64,000 nt of DNA from an uncultured Kushneria sp. (GCF_947497025.1 NZ_CANMFC010000001.1:186001-250000); one strand, 5' to 3'. Positions 1 to 9,584 are shown, counted from the stretch's first letter. A program made the numbers and translations. Notes: a model not told the origin generated them from the sequence alone.

Positions 1-882
1 CTGGTGCACGGTGAGGGTGATCTTTTGCCCGGGCTGGTGGTGGACCGCTTTGATGATGTGGTGGTGGTTCAGCTTAATACGCTCGGCATGGAGAAGGTGC
101 GTGACGAGATTATCGATGCGCTCAACAAGGTGCTGTCGCCACGCGTGATCGTGCTGCGCGGCGACACCGCCGGACGGCGTCTGGAGCAGCTCGACGAACA
201 TGTCGAGATCGTCCAGGGAGAGCTGGATGGCCCCGTGGCGCTGGAAGAAAACGGCGTGCGTTTTGAAACCGATGTCGTGGGTGGGCAGAAGACCGGCTGG
301 TTCTTTGATCACCGCGATAACCGTGCCTGGCTCAACACTCAGGTGGCCGGCAAGCGGGTGCTGGACGTGTTCAGCTATATCGGCGGATGGGGTGTACAGG
401 CGGCGGTCTCCGGTGCCTCGGAAGTGGTCTGTGTCGATGCCTCCGCCCCGGCGCTTGAGCGCGTCACGAGCAATGCTGCGCTTAACGGGGTAGAAGATCG
501 CGTCTCCACGCTCCAGGGCGATGCCTTTGAAGTGTTGGCCCAGCTCAAGGCAGCCGATGAGCAGTTTGACGTGATCGTGCTCGACCCGCCGGCGTTCATT
601 CGCAAGCGCAAGGACATCAATGTCGGCGAGCGGGCCTATGGCAAGCTCAATCGGGAAGCGATCCGTCTGCTGGGCCGCGATGGGCTTTTGATGTCGGCCT
701 CCTGCTCGATGCATCTGGCCAGCGACCGACTCATTGACGTCGTGCGCGGTTCGGCCCGTCATCAGGACCGTCATGCCCAGCTGATCTATCAGGGTCATCA
801 GGGCGGTGATCATCCCATCCATCCGTCCATTCCGGAAACGGCCTATCTCAAGGCGATGGGTGTGCGTATCTTCCGCGACTGA
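1..882 (+). CDS. rlmI: Class I SAM-dependent rRNA methyltransferase, RlmI-like (5' end outside window)
   Basis: The frame is open from base 1, so the start and the N-terminal PUA region lie upstream of the window; 293 codons plus the stop are visible. The family (RlmI/YccW, COG1092) makes m5C in 23S rRNA using S-adenosylmethionine. Visible marks are GEGDLLPGLVVDRF near the beginning, QKTGWFFDHRDNR (the family's KTGxxxDxR signature), the SAM-binding motif RVLDVFSYIGGWG, the DPPAF motif, and SASCS, which holds the likely catalytic cysteine. RlmI as opposed to a close paralogue (RlmK-type or another COG1092 member) is inference. The next gene starts 4 bases after the stop, so the two are probably co-transcribed. 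Confidence 0.8.
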   Translation: MVHGEGDLLPGLVVDRFDDVVVVQLNTLGMEKVRDEIIDALNKVLSPRVIVLRGDTAGRRLEQLDEHVEIVQGELDGPVALEENGVRFETDVVGGQKTGWFFDHRDNRAWLNTQVAGKRVLDVFSYIGGWGVQAAVSGASEVVCVDASAPALERVTSNAALNGVEDRVSTLQGDAFEVLAQLKAADEQFDVIVLDPPAFIRKRKDINVGERAYGKLNREAIRLLGRDGLLMSASCSMHLASDRLIDVVRGSARHQDRHAQLIYQGHQGGDHPIHPSIPETAYLKAMGVRIFRD

Positions 883-886
883 GCCC

Positions 887-1234
887 ATGATACCGCGCCG
901 GGTTCGCGTCTTTTCGCACCCCAACAGCCTGATGGTGGGGCATGTGCGCAACCTGCTCGAAGGGGCCGGTATCCCGTGCGATCTGCGCAACTGGATGCTG
1001 GCCGGCGGCATGGGGGATCTGGCCCCCATCGACTGCGAGCCCGAGCTCTGGGTCACGCCGGAAGACGAGCCGCGCGCCCGGGAAGTGATCGAGCAGTGGC
1101 GTCAGAGCGCTGATGCGAGGTCTTCGCCCGGTGCGCGGCTATTGCGGGGCTGGCGCTGTCAGCACTGTGGCGAGTGGCATGATGCGCACTTCGATACCTG
1201 CTGGCAGTGCGGGTTTGAACGGCCTGATCCATAG
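887..1234 (+). CDS. DUF2007-type protein with C-terminal zinc ribbon
   Basis: This 115-aa protein has two parts. Residues about 5-75 (VRVFSHPNSLMVGHVRNLLEGAGIPCDLRN onward, with the ELWV motif) match the DUF2007 'putative signal transducing protein' pattern, a small fold often found beside translation or housekeeping genes. The C-terminus has two CxxC pairs (CQHCGEWHD and CWQCGFERPD), a zinc-ribbon arrangement. The ATG at 887 follows the upstream methyltransferase stop by 4 bases, implying translational coupling. The molecular function of DUF2007 proteins is not established; a role in binding nucleic acid or protein via the ribbon is only a guess. Confidence 0.75.
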   Translation: MIPRRVRVFSHPNSLMVGHVRNLLEGAGIPCDLRNWMLAGGMGDLAPIDCEPELWVTPEDEPRAREVIEQWRQSADARSSPGARLLRGWRCQHCGEWHDAHFDTCWQCGFERPDP

Positions 1235-1345
1235 CGCCCGCGGGCGCGCCTGTCGCCCGGCCGTTCCGTGCGCGTTACACTGTGGGTACTTTCACGCGAT
1301 GACTTCATCCGCGCCGTTTTCCATCACCGAGCAGACGTTGCGTTC

Positions 1346-2359
1346 ATGACCAGCACACGAGTACTGACCGGCATTACCACGACCGGTACCCCCCATCTGG
1401 GCAATTACGTCGGTGCCATTCGCCCCGCCATTGCCGCAAGTCAGGACGAGAGCGTTCAGTCCTACTATTTTCTGGCCGATCTGCACGCGCTGATCAAGGC
1501 CAGTGATCCCAAACGGGTGCAGCAGTCGCGCCTGGAGATTGCGGCCACCTGGCTGGCGCTGGGCCTGGATACAGACAACGCGATCTTTTATCGCCAGTCG
1601 GACATCCGCGAGACGACCGAGCTTGCCTGGATGCTCTCCTGCGTCTGTGCCAAGGGGCTGATGAATCGCGCGCACGCCTACAAGGCTGCCGTGACGGATA
1701 ACGAAGAGAACGGCAGTCCCGACCCGGACCGTGGCATTACCATGGGGCTTTTCAGCTATCCGGTGCTGATGGCCGCCGACATTCTGCTGTTCAATGCCAA
1801 TCGCGTGCCGGTCGGTCGCGATCAGGTCCAGCACATCGAGATGGCACGCGACATGGCCGGGCGTTTCAATCATGTCTACAAGGGCAACTACTTCACGTTG
1901 CCCGAAGCGGTGGTGGATGAGCGGGTACAGACGCTTAATGGTCTGGACGGGCGCAAGATGTCCAAGAGCTATGACAACACCATCCCGCTGTTCTCTTCCG
2001 AGAAAAAGCTTCTGAAACTGATTCGCAAGATCAAGACCAACTCGCTGGAACCGGGTGAGCCCAAGGATCCCGAGACCTGCACGCTCTTTCAGATCTACTC
2101 GGCCTTTGCCACCGAGAGCGAAGAGCAGGCCATGCGGACACGCTACGCTGAAGGGATCGGCTGGGGCGATGCCAAAAATGCCGTATTTGAACATCTCAAT
2201 GCCCAGCTTGAAGGCCCGCGGGGAGAGTATGAGCGGCTTCTGCAGGATCCGGCACATATTGAATCGGTACTGCAAAAGGGCGCCGAGCGCGCCCGCGGCG
2301 AGGCCAATACGCTGCTGGAGCGTCTGCGCCCGGTCGTGGGTCTGGGTCGATTCGTCTGA
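1346..2359 (+). CDS. trpS: Tryptophanyl-tRNA synthetase
   Basis: TrpS charges tRNA(Trp) with tryptophan in the cytoplasm. The protein is 337 aa, close to the E. coli length of 334. The class I signatures are present: GTPHLGNYVGA (the HIGH-like motif) near the N-terminus and GRKMSKS in the C-terminal half. The ATG at 1346 (MTSTRVLTG) was chosen because it aligns with family N-termini; an in-frame extension back to 1268 has no family character. The gene stands alone, followed by a strong terminator shared with the convergent peptidase gene. Confidence 0.95.
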   Translation: MTSTRVLTGITTTGTPHLGNYVGAIRPAIAASQDESVQSYYFLADLHALIKASDPKRVQQSRLEIAATWLALGLDTDNAIFYRQSDIRETTELAWMLSCVCAKGLMNRAHAYKAAVTDNEENGSPDPDRGITMGLFSYPVLMAADILLFNANRVPVGRDQVQHIEMARDMAGRFNHVYKGNYFTLPEAVVDERVQTLNGLDGRKMSKSYDNTIPLFSSEKKLLKLIRKIKTNSLEPGEPKDPETCTLFQIYSAFATESEEQAMRTRYAEGIGWGDAKNAVFEHLNAQLEGPRGEYERLLQDPAHIESVLQKGAERARGEANTLLERLRPVVGLGRFV

Positions 2360-2415
2360 TCCACCCCTGTTGCTGCTGATACGCTGACCGCCAATGATGC
2401 TCCATTGGCAGAGAC

Positions 2416-2452
2416 AAAAAAGGGCCGCCTTCTCATGAAGGCGGCCCTTTTT
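2416..2452. terminator. Bidirectional intrinsic terminator between trpS and the S9 peptidase gene
   Basis: A perfect 11-bp stem (GGGCCGCCTTC at 2422-2432 and GAAGGCGGCCC at 2437-2447) with a TCAT loop is flanked by an A-run on the left and a T-run on the right. It can therefore end transcription from both convergent genes. Confidence 0.9.
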
Positions 2453-2495
2453 CATTCCAGACGTGTTCATTCCAGACGTGTTCATTCCAGACGTG
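2451..2495. repeat. Three perfect tandem copies of a 15-bp unit
   Basis: The unit TTCATTCCAGACGTG occurs three times without a mismatch at 2451-2465, 2466-2480 and 2481-2495, starting in the T-tract of the terminator and ending 7 bases before the stop codon of the minus-strand peptidase gene. It looks like a recent replication-slippage expansion, so copy number may vary between strains. Confidence 0.95.
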
Positions 2496-2502
2496 AGATG
2501 AA

Positions 2503-4530
2503 TCAGTCCTTCGTATTGAGTGCAGCCTCAAGCCCGGGCGTGTACTCGGCGCCATGTGGCACGGTCACGGTAGAGGGTTCGAGAGCATCATTGATCGGCT
2601 CGAACCGCCCCCCCAGGGCTTCGGCCAGAAAGGCCTCGGTGATGGCGTTGAAGGCAATGTTGTTGGCCGGACGGGCAAAGCCGTGGCCCTCATCGGGGAA
2701 GAGCACGTAAGTCACCGGAATCGACTTCTCGCGCATGGCGTCGACGATCTGATCACTTTCGGCCTGCTTGACGCGCGGGTCGTTGGCGCCCTGACCGATC
2801 AGCAGCGGGCGCTGAATTCGATCGGCGTGGGTCAGCGGCGAGCGCGCCTTCAGCCATTCACGGCCTTCCTCGGTATTGGGGTCGGCCATGCGGCGATACA
2901 TCTGCTGGCGTCCGGCTTCCCAGTAGGGCGGAATGCTTTCCAGCAGGGTGGTCAGGTTCGACGGCCCGACAATGTCGACACCACAGGCGAAGACCTCGGG
3001 GGTCATGGTCAGCCCGGCAAGCGTGGCATAGCCGCCGTAGGAACCGCCCATGATCGCGACCCTGTCCCGATCGGCAATGCCCTGATCCACTGCCCAGTTC
3101 ACGGCATCGATCAGGTCATCATGCATGGTGGTGCCCCACTCGCCGTCACCGGCCGCAGTGAAGGACTTGCCAAACCCGGTCGAGCCGCGATAGTTGACGG
3201 AGAGTACCGCGTAGCCGCGGTTGGCCAGCCACTGGTGGTAGCTGTTGCTACCGTAGCTGTCACGCGCCCAGGGGCCGCCATGCACCAGCAGCACCATCGG
3301 TAGCGGGGCATCCGGCGTTTTGAAGCCATCGGCGTCGCTGCCGGCAGGCAGGGTCAGATAGGACACCAGCGTCAGACCATCGCGTGAGGTGAGCGCCAGC
3401 GGCGTCATGCCGGCCAGCGGGGCGCCTTCCAGCTCCGGGCGGCTGACAAACAGCGAGGTCAGTGTGCCGGCGTCGCGATCAAAGAGCCAGGTCTCGGCCG
3501 GGGCCGTCACCGGATCATTCACCACGATCCAGCGCCGGTCATCATCGGTGCGCGAGGTGACGTTGACGTCGCCCTTGAGCCGTTCATCGAGAAAGGCCAG
3601 CGCCTCGCCGATGGCCGGATCGATGGCCGTCCACTCGGTACGAAGGTAGTCCACCGCCCAGGCCTGGATCTCATGGTTGTCCCGATCGGCCATGACGCCG
3701 GTAATGTCGGCTTTCGGCGATTGGGCGATGACGCGCGTCTCACCGCTTTCCCAGTCCTGTGCGGTGAGCGCGGCCGTATCGCGTCCGCGGCTGTCGATCC
3801 AGTACATGGTGCGACCGTCACGGGTAAAGCCGGCCGGTCCGGTGTTGGCGCTGTCTTCAAAGCTGATGGAGGTGAACGGATCGCTCTCGACCGTCAGGTC
3901 GTTAACGCGGAAATAGTCTTCTCCGCCGTCGGCGCGGGGCTTCCCGGCCAGGCGAATCTCGAGATTCTCATCGAGCAGAAAACCGCCGTAGCCCTCGTTT
4001 TGCAGCACCAGCGACAGCTCACCGCTGTCGAGATCGAGCTTGTAGACGTCATGCCAGCGCGGGTCACGGTCGTTGATCCCGACCATGATGGCGTCCCTGA
4101 TATGGCGGCTCACGCCCAGCACCTGCACCCGTACGCCTTCCTGCGGCGTGAGAGTGCGCTGCTCGCCACTGGCCACGCTTACGCCATAAAGGCGAAAGTT
4201 TTCATCGCCGCCCTGGTCGTTGACGTACAAAAGCTGCCGGCTGTCCGGTGACCAGAAGTAGCTGCGAATCGGACGGGTGTCTTCCTGTGTCAGAGCGCGC
4301 GCCTCACCGGGCCGGTCGGCAGGGGACACCCACAGGTTCAGCACGTCATTGTGAGGGGCGATCCAGGACAGCCACTGTCCGTCGGGGCTCAGGCGTGCCT
4401 GGACACGACTGGGATTGCCAAACAGGCGTTGACGTTCGATAAGCGCCACATTTTCCAAGGGGCCGGTGCCTGCCGAGGGGGTCTGGCTGGCCGGCACGGC
4501 CGCCAGCGCTACATTGATCCAGCGCATCAT
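2503..4530 (-). CDS. S9 family (prolyl oligopeptidase type) serine peptidase
   Basis: A 675-aa protein with an N-terminal beta-propeller-like region (repeated blade motifs such as SPDGQWLSWIAP, FWSPDSRQLLYV and FTRDGRTMYWID) and a C-terminal alpha/beta hydrolase domain. The nucleophile motif GGSYGG is near residue 497, the acid lies in GANDPRV and the histidine in DEGHGF; LLVHGGPWARD supplies the oxyanion region. The family cleaves short peptides, acyl-peptides or dipeptides; the substrate here is unknown. The N-terminus (VALAAVPASQ) is only weakly hydrophobic, so export is doubtful. Two adjacent ATGs make the exact start uncertain by one codon. Confidence 0.88.
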   Translation of the reverse strand: MMRWINVALAAVPASQTPSAGTGPLENVALIERQRLFGNPSRVQARLSPDGQWLSWIAPHNDVLNLWVSPADRPGEARALTQEDTRPIRSYFWSPDSRQLLYVNDQGGDENFRLYGVSVASGEQRTLTPQEGVRVQVLGVSRHIRDAIMVGINDRDPRWHDVYKLDLDSGELSLVLQNEGYGGFLLDENLEIRLAGKPRADGGEDYFRVNDLTVESDPFTSISFEDSANTGPAGFTRDGRTMYWIDSRGRDTAALTAQDWESGETRVIAQSPKADITGVMADRDNHEIQAWAVDYLRTEWTAIDPAIGEALAFLDERLKGDVNVTSRTDDDRRWIVVNDPVTAPAETWLFDRDAGTLTSLFVSRPELEGAPLAGMTPLALTSRDGLTLVSYLTLPAGSDADGFKTPDAPLPMVLLVHGGPWARDSYGSNSYHQWLANRGYAVLSVNYRGSTGFGKSFTAAGDGEWGTTMHDDLIDAVNWAVDQGIADRDRVAIMGGSYGGYATLAGLTMTPEVFACGVDIVGPSNLTTLLESIPPYWEAGRQQMYRRMADPNTEEGREWLKARSPLTHADRIQRPLLIGQGANDPRVKQAESDQIVDAMREKSIPVTYVLFPDEGHGFARPANNIAFNAITEAFLAEALGGRFEPINDALEPSTVTVPHGAEYTPGLEAALNTKD

Positions 4531-4643
4531 GAACTCCTTTGCCGATAGCCGGTGACCGTATCTGGATACGGTGTCATTTTGATTTCGACAGCATAACGCA
4601 CGTGGGTCTCCCGGACCTGATCAATCCGTTAGCCAGCTTTTAT

Positions 4644-4672
4644 TTCAGCCGCTGTTCTTATGACGATAGAAT
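4644..4672 (+). promoter_or_regulatory. Candidate promoter for the YeeE/YedE-family transporter
   Basis: TAGAAT (4667-4672) matches the -10 consensus at 5 of 6 positions, with a weak TTCAGC -35 (4644-4649) 17 bp upstream. An imperfect inverted repeat (TTCTTAT, 4 bases, ATAGAA) overlaps the -10 box and could be a repressor site. The weak -35 keeps this tentative. Confidence 0.3.
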
Positions 4673-4724
4673 ATGGATAACGGTTTTTTTATTTCTGGAG
4701 AAAAGGTATGGCGGGGGTCACGTT

Positions 4725-5948
4725 ATGGCGCAGGTAACGACAGCAGCGTACGCTCAACAGAAGCCGCTGCATCAATCCCCGATCGTCTGGGGCTCGGCAG
4801 CACTTTTACTGATCGCGACACTGGTGGTGGGCAGTAGCATCAGCGCAACGCAAGGGGCGCTGATGCTGGTAGGGGGGGCGCTGGGGCTGGTGCTCTATCA
4901 CGCTGCCTTTGGTTTTACCTCGGCCTGGCGCGTGTTCATCATTGATCGTCGGGGGCGTGGACTGCGGGCGCAGATGGTACTGCTGGCGGTGGCGGTGGTG
5001 CTGTTCTTTCCGGCCCTGTCGGCCGGTACGCTGTTTGACCATCCTGTGCGGGGCTTTGTCTCCCCCATCGGGGTGTCGGTGATGGTGGGCGCCTTCATGT
5101 TTGGCATCGGCATGCAGCTGGGTGGCGGCTGCGCTTCGGGGACGCTGTTCACGGCCGGCGGTGGTAATGCCCGCATGGTCGTGACGCTGCTCTTTTTTAT
5201 TGTCGGCTCGGTGCTGGCCACCATCAACTTTGACTGGTGGGCGTCGCTGCCGGCATTTCAGCCGACCTCGCTGGTCGAGCTGGGAGCGGGGCCCGGTATT
5301 GCCATTAGTCTGGTGCTCTTTGCGATCATTGCCGCCCTGACCGTGCTGCTGGAGCGGCGTCGGCACGGCGGCCTGGAAGCGGCTGCCGTGCCGGCCGAGC
5401 GCCGCGGTACATCGCGCTGGCTACGCGGGCCCTGGCCGCTGCTGTTTGGTGCCGTCGCGCTGGCCCTGCTCAATTTTGCAACGCTGGCGCTGGCCGGGCG
5501 TCCATGGGGGATCACGTCGGCCTTTGCGCTCTGGGGGGCCAAGGGTCTGCAGATACTGGGCGGTGATCCCGGGCAGTGGGCCTACTGGCAGCAGCCCGGT
5601 AATGCTCAGGCGCTGAGCCAGAGCATCTGGCATGACGTGACCAGCGTCATGAACATCGGCATTATCCTGGGCGCCATGCTGGCGGCGGCGCTGGCCGGCA
5701 GGTTTCGGCCCAGCCTCAGGATTCCGGCGCGCTCGCTAGCGGCCTGCGTCATCGGTGGTGTGCTGTTGGGTTATGGCGCGCGCATCGCCTTTGGCTGCAA
5801 CATCGGCGCCTATTTCAGCGGCATCGCCTCGGGGAGCCTGCACGGCTGGGTATGGATGGTCTTTGCCTTTGCCGGCAACCTGGTCGGCGTGAAGCTGCGG
5901 CCCTTCTTTTTCAGCCAGCCTGCGCGTCCGGCCGTCAGCGGCTGCTGA
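4725..5948 (+). CDS. YeeE/YedE-family (DUF395, TsuA-like) sulfur-compound transporter
   Basis: A 407-aa polytopic inner-membrane protein with about nine to ten hydrophobic segments. Members of this family (YeeE/TsuA) import thiosulfate using conserved membrane cysteines. The two hallmark half-repeats are visible: GGGCASGTLFTAGGGN in the first half and AFGCNIGAYFSGIASGSLHGW in the second, each with its cysteine. The ATG at 4725 (MAQVTTAAYAQ) has a purine-rich GGGGG 8 bases upstream; the frame is open further upstream but without family sequence. No TusA-like partner gene follows. Thiosulfate as substrate is inferred from family membership only. Confidence 0.85.
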   Translation: MAQVTTAAYAQQKPLHQSPIVWGSAALLLIATLVVGSSISATQGALMLVGGALGLVLYHAAFGFTSAWRVFIIDRRGRGLRAQMVLLAVAVVLFFPALSAGTLFDHPVRGFVSPIGVSVMVGAFMFGIGMQLGGGCASGTLFTAGGGNARMVVTLLFFIVGSVLATINFDWWASLPAFQPTSLVELGAGPGIAISLVLFAIIAALTVLLERRRHGGLEAAAVPAERRGTSRWLRGPWPLLFGAVALALLNFATLALAGRPWGITSAFALWGAKGLQILGGDPGQWAYWQQPGNAQALSQSIWHDVTSVMNIGIILGAMLAAALAGRFRPSLRIPARSLAACVIGGVLLGYGARIAFGCNIGAYFSGIASGSLHGWVWMVFAFAGNLVGVKLRPFFFSQPARPAVSGC

Positions 5949-6056
5949 TACGGCTTTATCCATCTGAGGAAGATAGCGGCGGTGCCCGACGGCATCTCCG
6001 CTATCCTTCGGTAACCTGTTGGCTCATGCCACATTGGCGTAAAATTTTAATTCTTT

Positions 6057-6088
6057 GTTAACGATAAAAGGTATAATGATTCGTTAAC
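6057..6088 (+). promoter_or_regulatory. -10 box bracketed by a perfect 8-bp inverted repeat (candidate operator/promoter)
   Basis: GTTAACGA (6057-6064) and TCGTTAAC (6081-6088) are perfect inverted copies separated by 16 bases that contain a consensus TATAAT (6072-6077). No good -35 box is placed 16-18 bp upstream. This is what a regulated promoter with a dimeric regulator straddling the -10 element would look like. The predicted start near 6084 leaves a roughly 29-nt leader with a GGAA ribosome site before the ATG at 6113. Confidence 0.6.
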
Positions 6089-6112
6089 ACGCTCATGATT
6101 TACGGAAATGGC

Positions 6113-6757
6113 ATGTCAGGCTCAATCTCTTCGACGCCCGCTGAGCGGCGTCAGGCTCTCAACAGCATCTATCGCTATGTTGCCTACCTCTTCTTTATTG
6201 CCTTGATCTGTCAGTGCATGTATTGGGATGCACTGCCCAGAGACCTTGAGAACCAGTTTACCGAATCCTCCTTTGCCGAAATTTCCCAGACCTTCATGCT
6301 GCTGGCCAGTCTGATATTTCTGTGGAAGATTCGTGCGATGGGCGTTTATCGCCACGGTGTGGTGTTGATGTTCGCCTTTTTGCTGGCCTCACTGATCCGT
6401 GAGCAGGATTTCATGCTGAACCGCGTATTTGATGATCTCTGGCAGTGGCTGGTAGCGCTGGTTCTGGTGCCCGCGGTCGTGTTTCTGGTGCGTTATCGCC
6501 TGCGGGTACTGGATGAGTGCTGCCGCTACATGCAGCAGATGTCCTTTGGTCTTTTCCTGAGCGGTTTTATCACGGTCTATGTTTTTTCCCGCCTGATGGG
6601 ACGAGGCGTTTTCTGGGAAGCCGTTTTGAAGATGCAGTACATCTACGAGATCAAGTCCACGGTGGAAGAGGGCATCGAGACGCTGGGCTATGCCCTGATG
6701 CTGCTGGCCATTGTGGAGCTGTGGCTCTGGGCGCGTCGACAGATTCAAGCGGCCTGA
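6113..6757 (+). CDS. Unrecognised integral membrane protein (about five helices)
   Basis: I do not recognise this 214-aa protein. It has about five hydrophobic helices: YVAYLFFIALICQCMYW, FMLLASLIFLW, HGVVLMFAFLLASL, WLVALVLVPAVVFLV, and a C-terminal pair around GLFLSGFITVYVF and YALMLLAIVELWLW. Conserved-looking polar residues sit at membrane borders: ESSFAEISQ before helix 2, REQDFMLNRVFDD after helix 3 and KSTVEEGIETLGY before the last helix. That pattern of acidic residues and one Arg suggests a buried active or ion-binding site. The start at 6113 is preferred over the ATG at 6095 because a GGAA site lies 5 bases before it and the predicted transcript starts near 6084. It stands alone, followed by a terminator. 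Confidence 0.7.
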   Translation: MSGSISSTPAERRQALNSIYRYVAYLFFIALICQCMYWDALPRDLENQFTESSFAEISQTFMLLASLIFLWKIRAMGVYRHGVVLMFAFLLASLIREQDFMLNRVFDDLWQWLVALVLVPAVVFLVRYRLRVLDECCRYMQQMSFGLFLSGFITVYVFSRLMGRGVFWEAVLKMQYIYEIKSTVEEGIETLGYALMLLAIVELWLWARRQIQAA

Positions 6758-6796
6758 CGGGTCATCAAGAAAAGGCAGTCTGACAGATCAGCGATC

Positions 6797-6829
6797 AAAA
6801 AAAGGCCCCATCCATGGATGGGGCCTTTT
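6797..6829. terminator. Bidirectional intrinsic terminator between the membrane-protein gene and acnA
   Basis: A 22-bp perfect palindrome with half-site GGCCCCATCCA (6804-6825) is flanked by seven A on the left and four T on the right, between two convergent genes. Confidence 0.88.
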
Positions 6830-6845
6830 GTATGGCAGGTACTGC

Positions 6846-9584
6846 TTATTTCGGCAGCATGCTGCGCAGCACGTAGTGGAGGATGCCGCCGTGACGGTAG
6901 TACTCCAGCTCGTTGATGGTATCGATGCGGCAAAGCGCGTCCAGCTCTTTGGTATTGCCATCGGCGAAGGTGATGGAAACCTTCACGCTGGCACCCGGGT
7001 TCAGATCGCCAAGACCGGAAATGCTGATGGTTTCGTCACCGGTCATGCCCAGAGAGTTGCGATCTTCACCTTCCGGGAACTGCAACGGCAAAACGCCCAT
7101 GCCGATCAGATTGGAGCGGTGAATACGCTCGTAGGATTCGGCGATGACGGCGCGAACGCCCAGCAGGCGTGTGCCCTTGGCGGCCCAGTCACGCGACGAG
7201 CCGGTGCCGTATTCCTTGCCGGCAATCACGACCAGCGGCGTGCCTTCTTCGGCGTACTTCATGGCGGCATCATAGATGGCCATCTGTTCGCCGGTGGGCA
7301 CATAGCGGGTGAAGCCACCCTCAACGCCGTCGAGCATCTCGTTGCGGATACGCACGTTGGCAAAGGTACCGCGCATCATGACTTCGTGGTTGCCACGACG
7401 CGAACCGTAGGAGTTGAAGTCCTTGACCTCGACACCGTGCTCCTGAAGATAGCGACCTGCCGGGCTATCGGGCTTGATGGAACCGGCCGGAGAGATATGG
7501 TCGGTCGTGACCGAGTCACCCAGCTTGGCCAGAACGCTGGCGTTCCTGACGTCCTGAATCGGTTCCGGCTCGCGGCCCATGCCTTCAAAAAACGGCGGAT
7601 GCTGGATGTAGGTGGAGTCCTTCGACCATTCGTAGACTTCACCCGGGGTGATGTCGATGGACTGCCAGGCTTCATCGCCGTCAAAGACCTCGGCGTATTC
7701 CTTGCGATACATGTCGCTGCGAACACGCTCGACGGCCTCGGCGATCTCCTTCTGGGACGGCCAGATATCCTTGAGGTAGACCGGATTGCCGTCGCGGTCG
7801 TTGCCCAGCGACTCCTTCGAAATATCCAGGCGCACATTGCCGGCCAGCGCGTAGGCCACGACCAGGGGCGGTGACGCCAGCCAGTTGGTCTTGACCAGCG
7901 GGTGAATGCGGCCTTCGAAGTTACGGTTACCGGAGAGGACCGAGGCGACCGTCAGATTGTCATCCTGGATGGCCTGGTCGATCTGCTCGGGCAGCGGGCC
8001 GGAGTTGCCAATGCAGGTGGTGCAGCCATAGCCAACCAGGTTGAAGCCCAGCGCATTGAGCGGCTCCTGGAAGCCGGCGGTGGCGAGATAGTCAGTGACG
8101 ACCTTGGAACCGGGGGCCAGCGAGGTCTTGACCCAGGGCTTGCTGGTCAACCCCTTCTCGACGGCCTTCTTGGCGACCAGACCGGCGGCCATCAACACGC
8201 TCGGATTGGAGGTGTTGGTGCATGATGTGATGGCAGCAATGACGACCGCGCCATCCTGCAGGCGGAAATTATGCCCGCGATGTTCGATGTTGGGATCTTC
8301 GCTGAAGCTATTGTCGACAAAGGGTGCGGTGTTACCACCTTCGCTCTGCCAGCGACCTTTTTCCTGAGCCGGCGCATCCTTTGACTGATCGGCCAGCAGC
8401 TTCTCGAAGGTAGCGCTCATGTCGGTCAGGGCAACGCGATCCTGCGGACGCTTGGGGCCGGCCAGACTTGCCTCGACGGTATCCATGTCCAGTGACAGAG
8501 TGTCAGTGAAGATCGGCTCGTGGCCGGGCTCGCGCCACATGCCCTGTTCCTGGGCATAGGCCTTGACCAGCTCGATCTGCTCCTGACTGCGCCCGGTGAG
8601 CTTCATGTAGTTCAGGGTTTCATCATCGATCGGGAAGAAACCACAGGTCGCACCGTATTCAGGCGCCATGTTGGCAATGGTGGCGCGATCAGCCAGCGGC
8701 AGATCCTTGAGGCCATCACCATAGAACTCGACAAACTTGCCGACCACACCCATCTTGCGCAGCATCTGGGTGACGGTCAGGACCAGATCGGTCGCCGTGA
8801 TACCTTCCCTGAGCTTGCCTTCCAGCTTGAAGCCAATGACTTCGGGAATCAGCATGGATACCGGCTGACCCAGCATGGCCGCTTCGGCTTCAATACCGCC
8901 AACGCCCCAGCCCAGCACGCCCAGACCGTTGATCATGGTGGTGTGGGAATCGGTGCCCACCAGGGTATCGGGGAAGGCGAAGGTCTTGCCGTCTTCTTCC
9001 TTGGTCCAGACCGACTTGCCCAGGTACTCGAGGTTGACCTGATGGCAGATGCCGGTGCCCGGCGGAACCACACTGAAGTTATCAAAGGCCTGTTGACCCC
9101 AGCGCAGAAATTCATAGCGCTCGTGGTTACGCTGCATCTCGATCTTGACGTTGTCTTCAAACGCTTCCGGGTTACCGTAATCGTCCACCATGACCGAGTG
9201 GTCGATGACCAGATCCACCGGCGAGAGAGGATTGATGCGAGAAGGCTTTTCACCCAGCTTGGCGACTGCGTCGCGCATGGCGGCAAGGTCGACCACGCCG
9301 GGAACACCGGTGAAGTCCTGCATCAGAACGCGAGCGGGGCGATAGCCGATCTCACGCGTGGAGCGACCTTCCTTCTGCCAGTCTACCAGGGCCTGAATGT
9401 CGTCTTCAGTGGCGGTTACGCCGTCCTGAAAGCGCAACTGATTTTCAAGCAGCACCTTTAGGGTAAAGGGCAAACGCGTAAAATCACCGTACTGCTCGGC
9501 CGCCTTTTTGAGACTATAGTAGTGGTAGGTGGTGTTACCGACCTTCAGCTCGCTAAGCGTGCCTTTGGTGTTATCAGGGCTCAT
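6846..9584 (-). CDS. acnA: Aconitate hydratase A
   Basis: AcnA interconverts citrate and isocitrate in the TCA cycle with a 4Fe-4S cluster. The 912-aa length fits AcnA/IRP-type enzymes (E. coli 891). Cluster-ligand cysteines are in [13 protein letters not shown] and [38 protein letters not shown] and the C-terminal swivel-domain motif [14 protein letters not shown] are intact. The gene is monocistronic, with a terminator right after it and a long upstream region containing an operator-like inverted repeat. The start at 9584 ([13 protein letters not shown]) fits the family. Confidence 0.97.
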   Translation of the reverse strand: MSPDNTKGTLSELKVGNTTYHYYSLKKAAEQYGDFTRLPFTLKVLLENQLRFQDGVTATEDDIQALVDWQKEGRSTREIGYRPARVLMQDFTGVPGVVDLAAMRDAVAKLGEKPSRINPLSPVDLVIDHSVMVDDYGNPEAFEDNVKIEMQRNHERYEFLRWGQQAFDNFSVVPPGTGICHQVNLEYLGKSVWTKEEDGKTFAFPDTLVGTDSHTTMINGLGVLGWGVGGIEAEAAMLGQPVSMLIPEVIGFKLEGKLREGITATDLVLTVTQMLRKMGVVGKFVEFYGDGLKDLPLADRATIANMAPEYGATCGFFPIDDETLNYMKLTGRSQEQIELVKAYAQEQGMWREPGHEPIFTDTLSLDMDTVEASLAGPKRPQDRVALTDMSATFEKLLADQSKDAPAQEKGRWQSEGGNTAPFVDNSFSEDPNIEHRGHNFRLQDGAVVIAAITSCTNTSNPSVLMAAGLVAKKAVEKGLTSKPWVKTSLAPGSKVVTDYLATAGFQEPLNALGFNLVGYGCTTCIGNSGPLPEQIDQAIQDDNLTVASVLSGNRNFEGRIHPLVKTNWLASPPLVVAYALAGNVRLDISKESLGNDRDGNPVYLKDIWPSQKEIAEAVERVRSDMYRKEYAEVFDGDEAWQSIDITPGEVYEWSKDSTYIQHPPFFEGMGREPEPIQDVRNASVLAKLGDSVTTDHISPAGSIKPDSPAGRYLQEHGVEVKDFNSYGSRRGNHEVMMRGTFANVRIRNEMLDGVEGGFTRYVPTGEQMAIYDAAMKYAEEGTPLVVIAGKEYGTGSSRDWAAKGTRLLGVRAVIAESYERIHRSNLIGMGVLPLQFPEGEDRNSLGMTGDETISISGLGDLNPGASVKVSITFADGNTKELDALCRIDTINELEYYRHGGILHYVLRSMLPK

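Noticed and set aside
1292-2485. 397-codon minus-strand frame opposite trpS
   Set aside because: Composition is an antisense shadow of a high-GC gene and trpS on the plus strand is unmistakable.
6711-7874. 387-codon plus-strand frame opposite the acnA 3' end
   Set aside because: It crosses a terminator and lies antisense to acnA; no family features.
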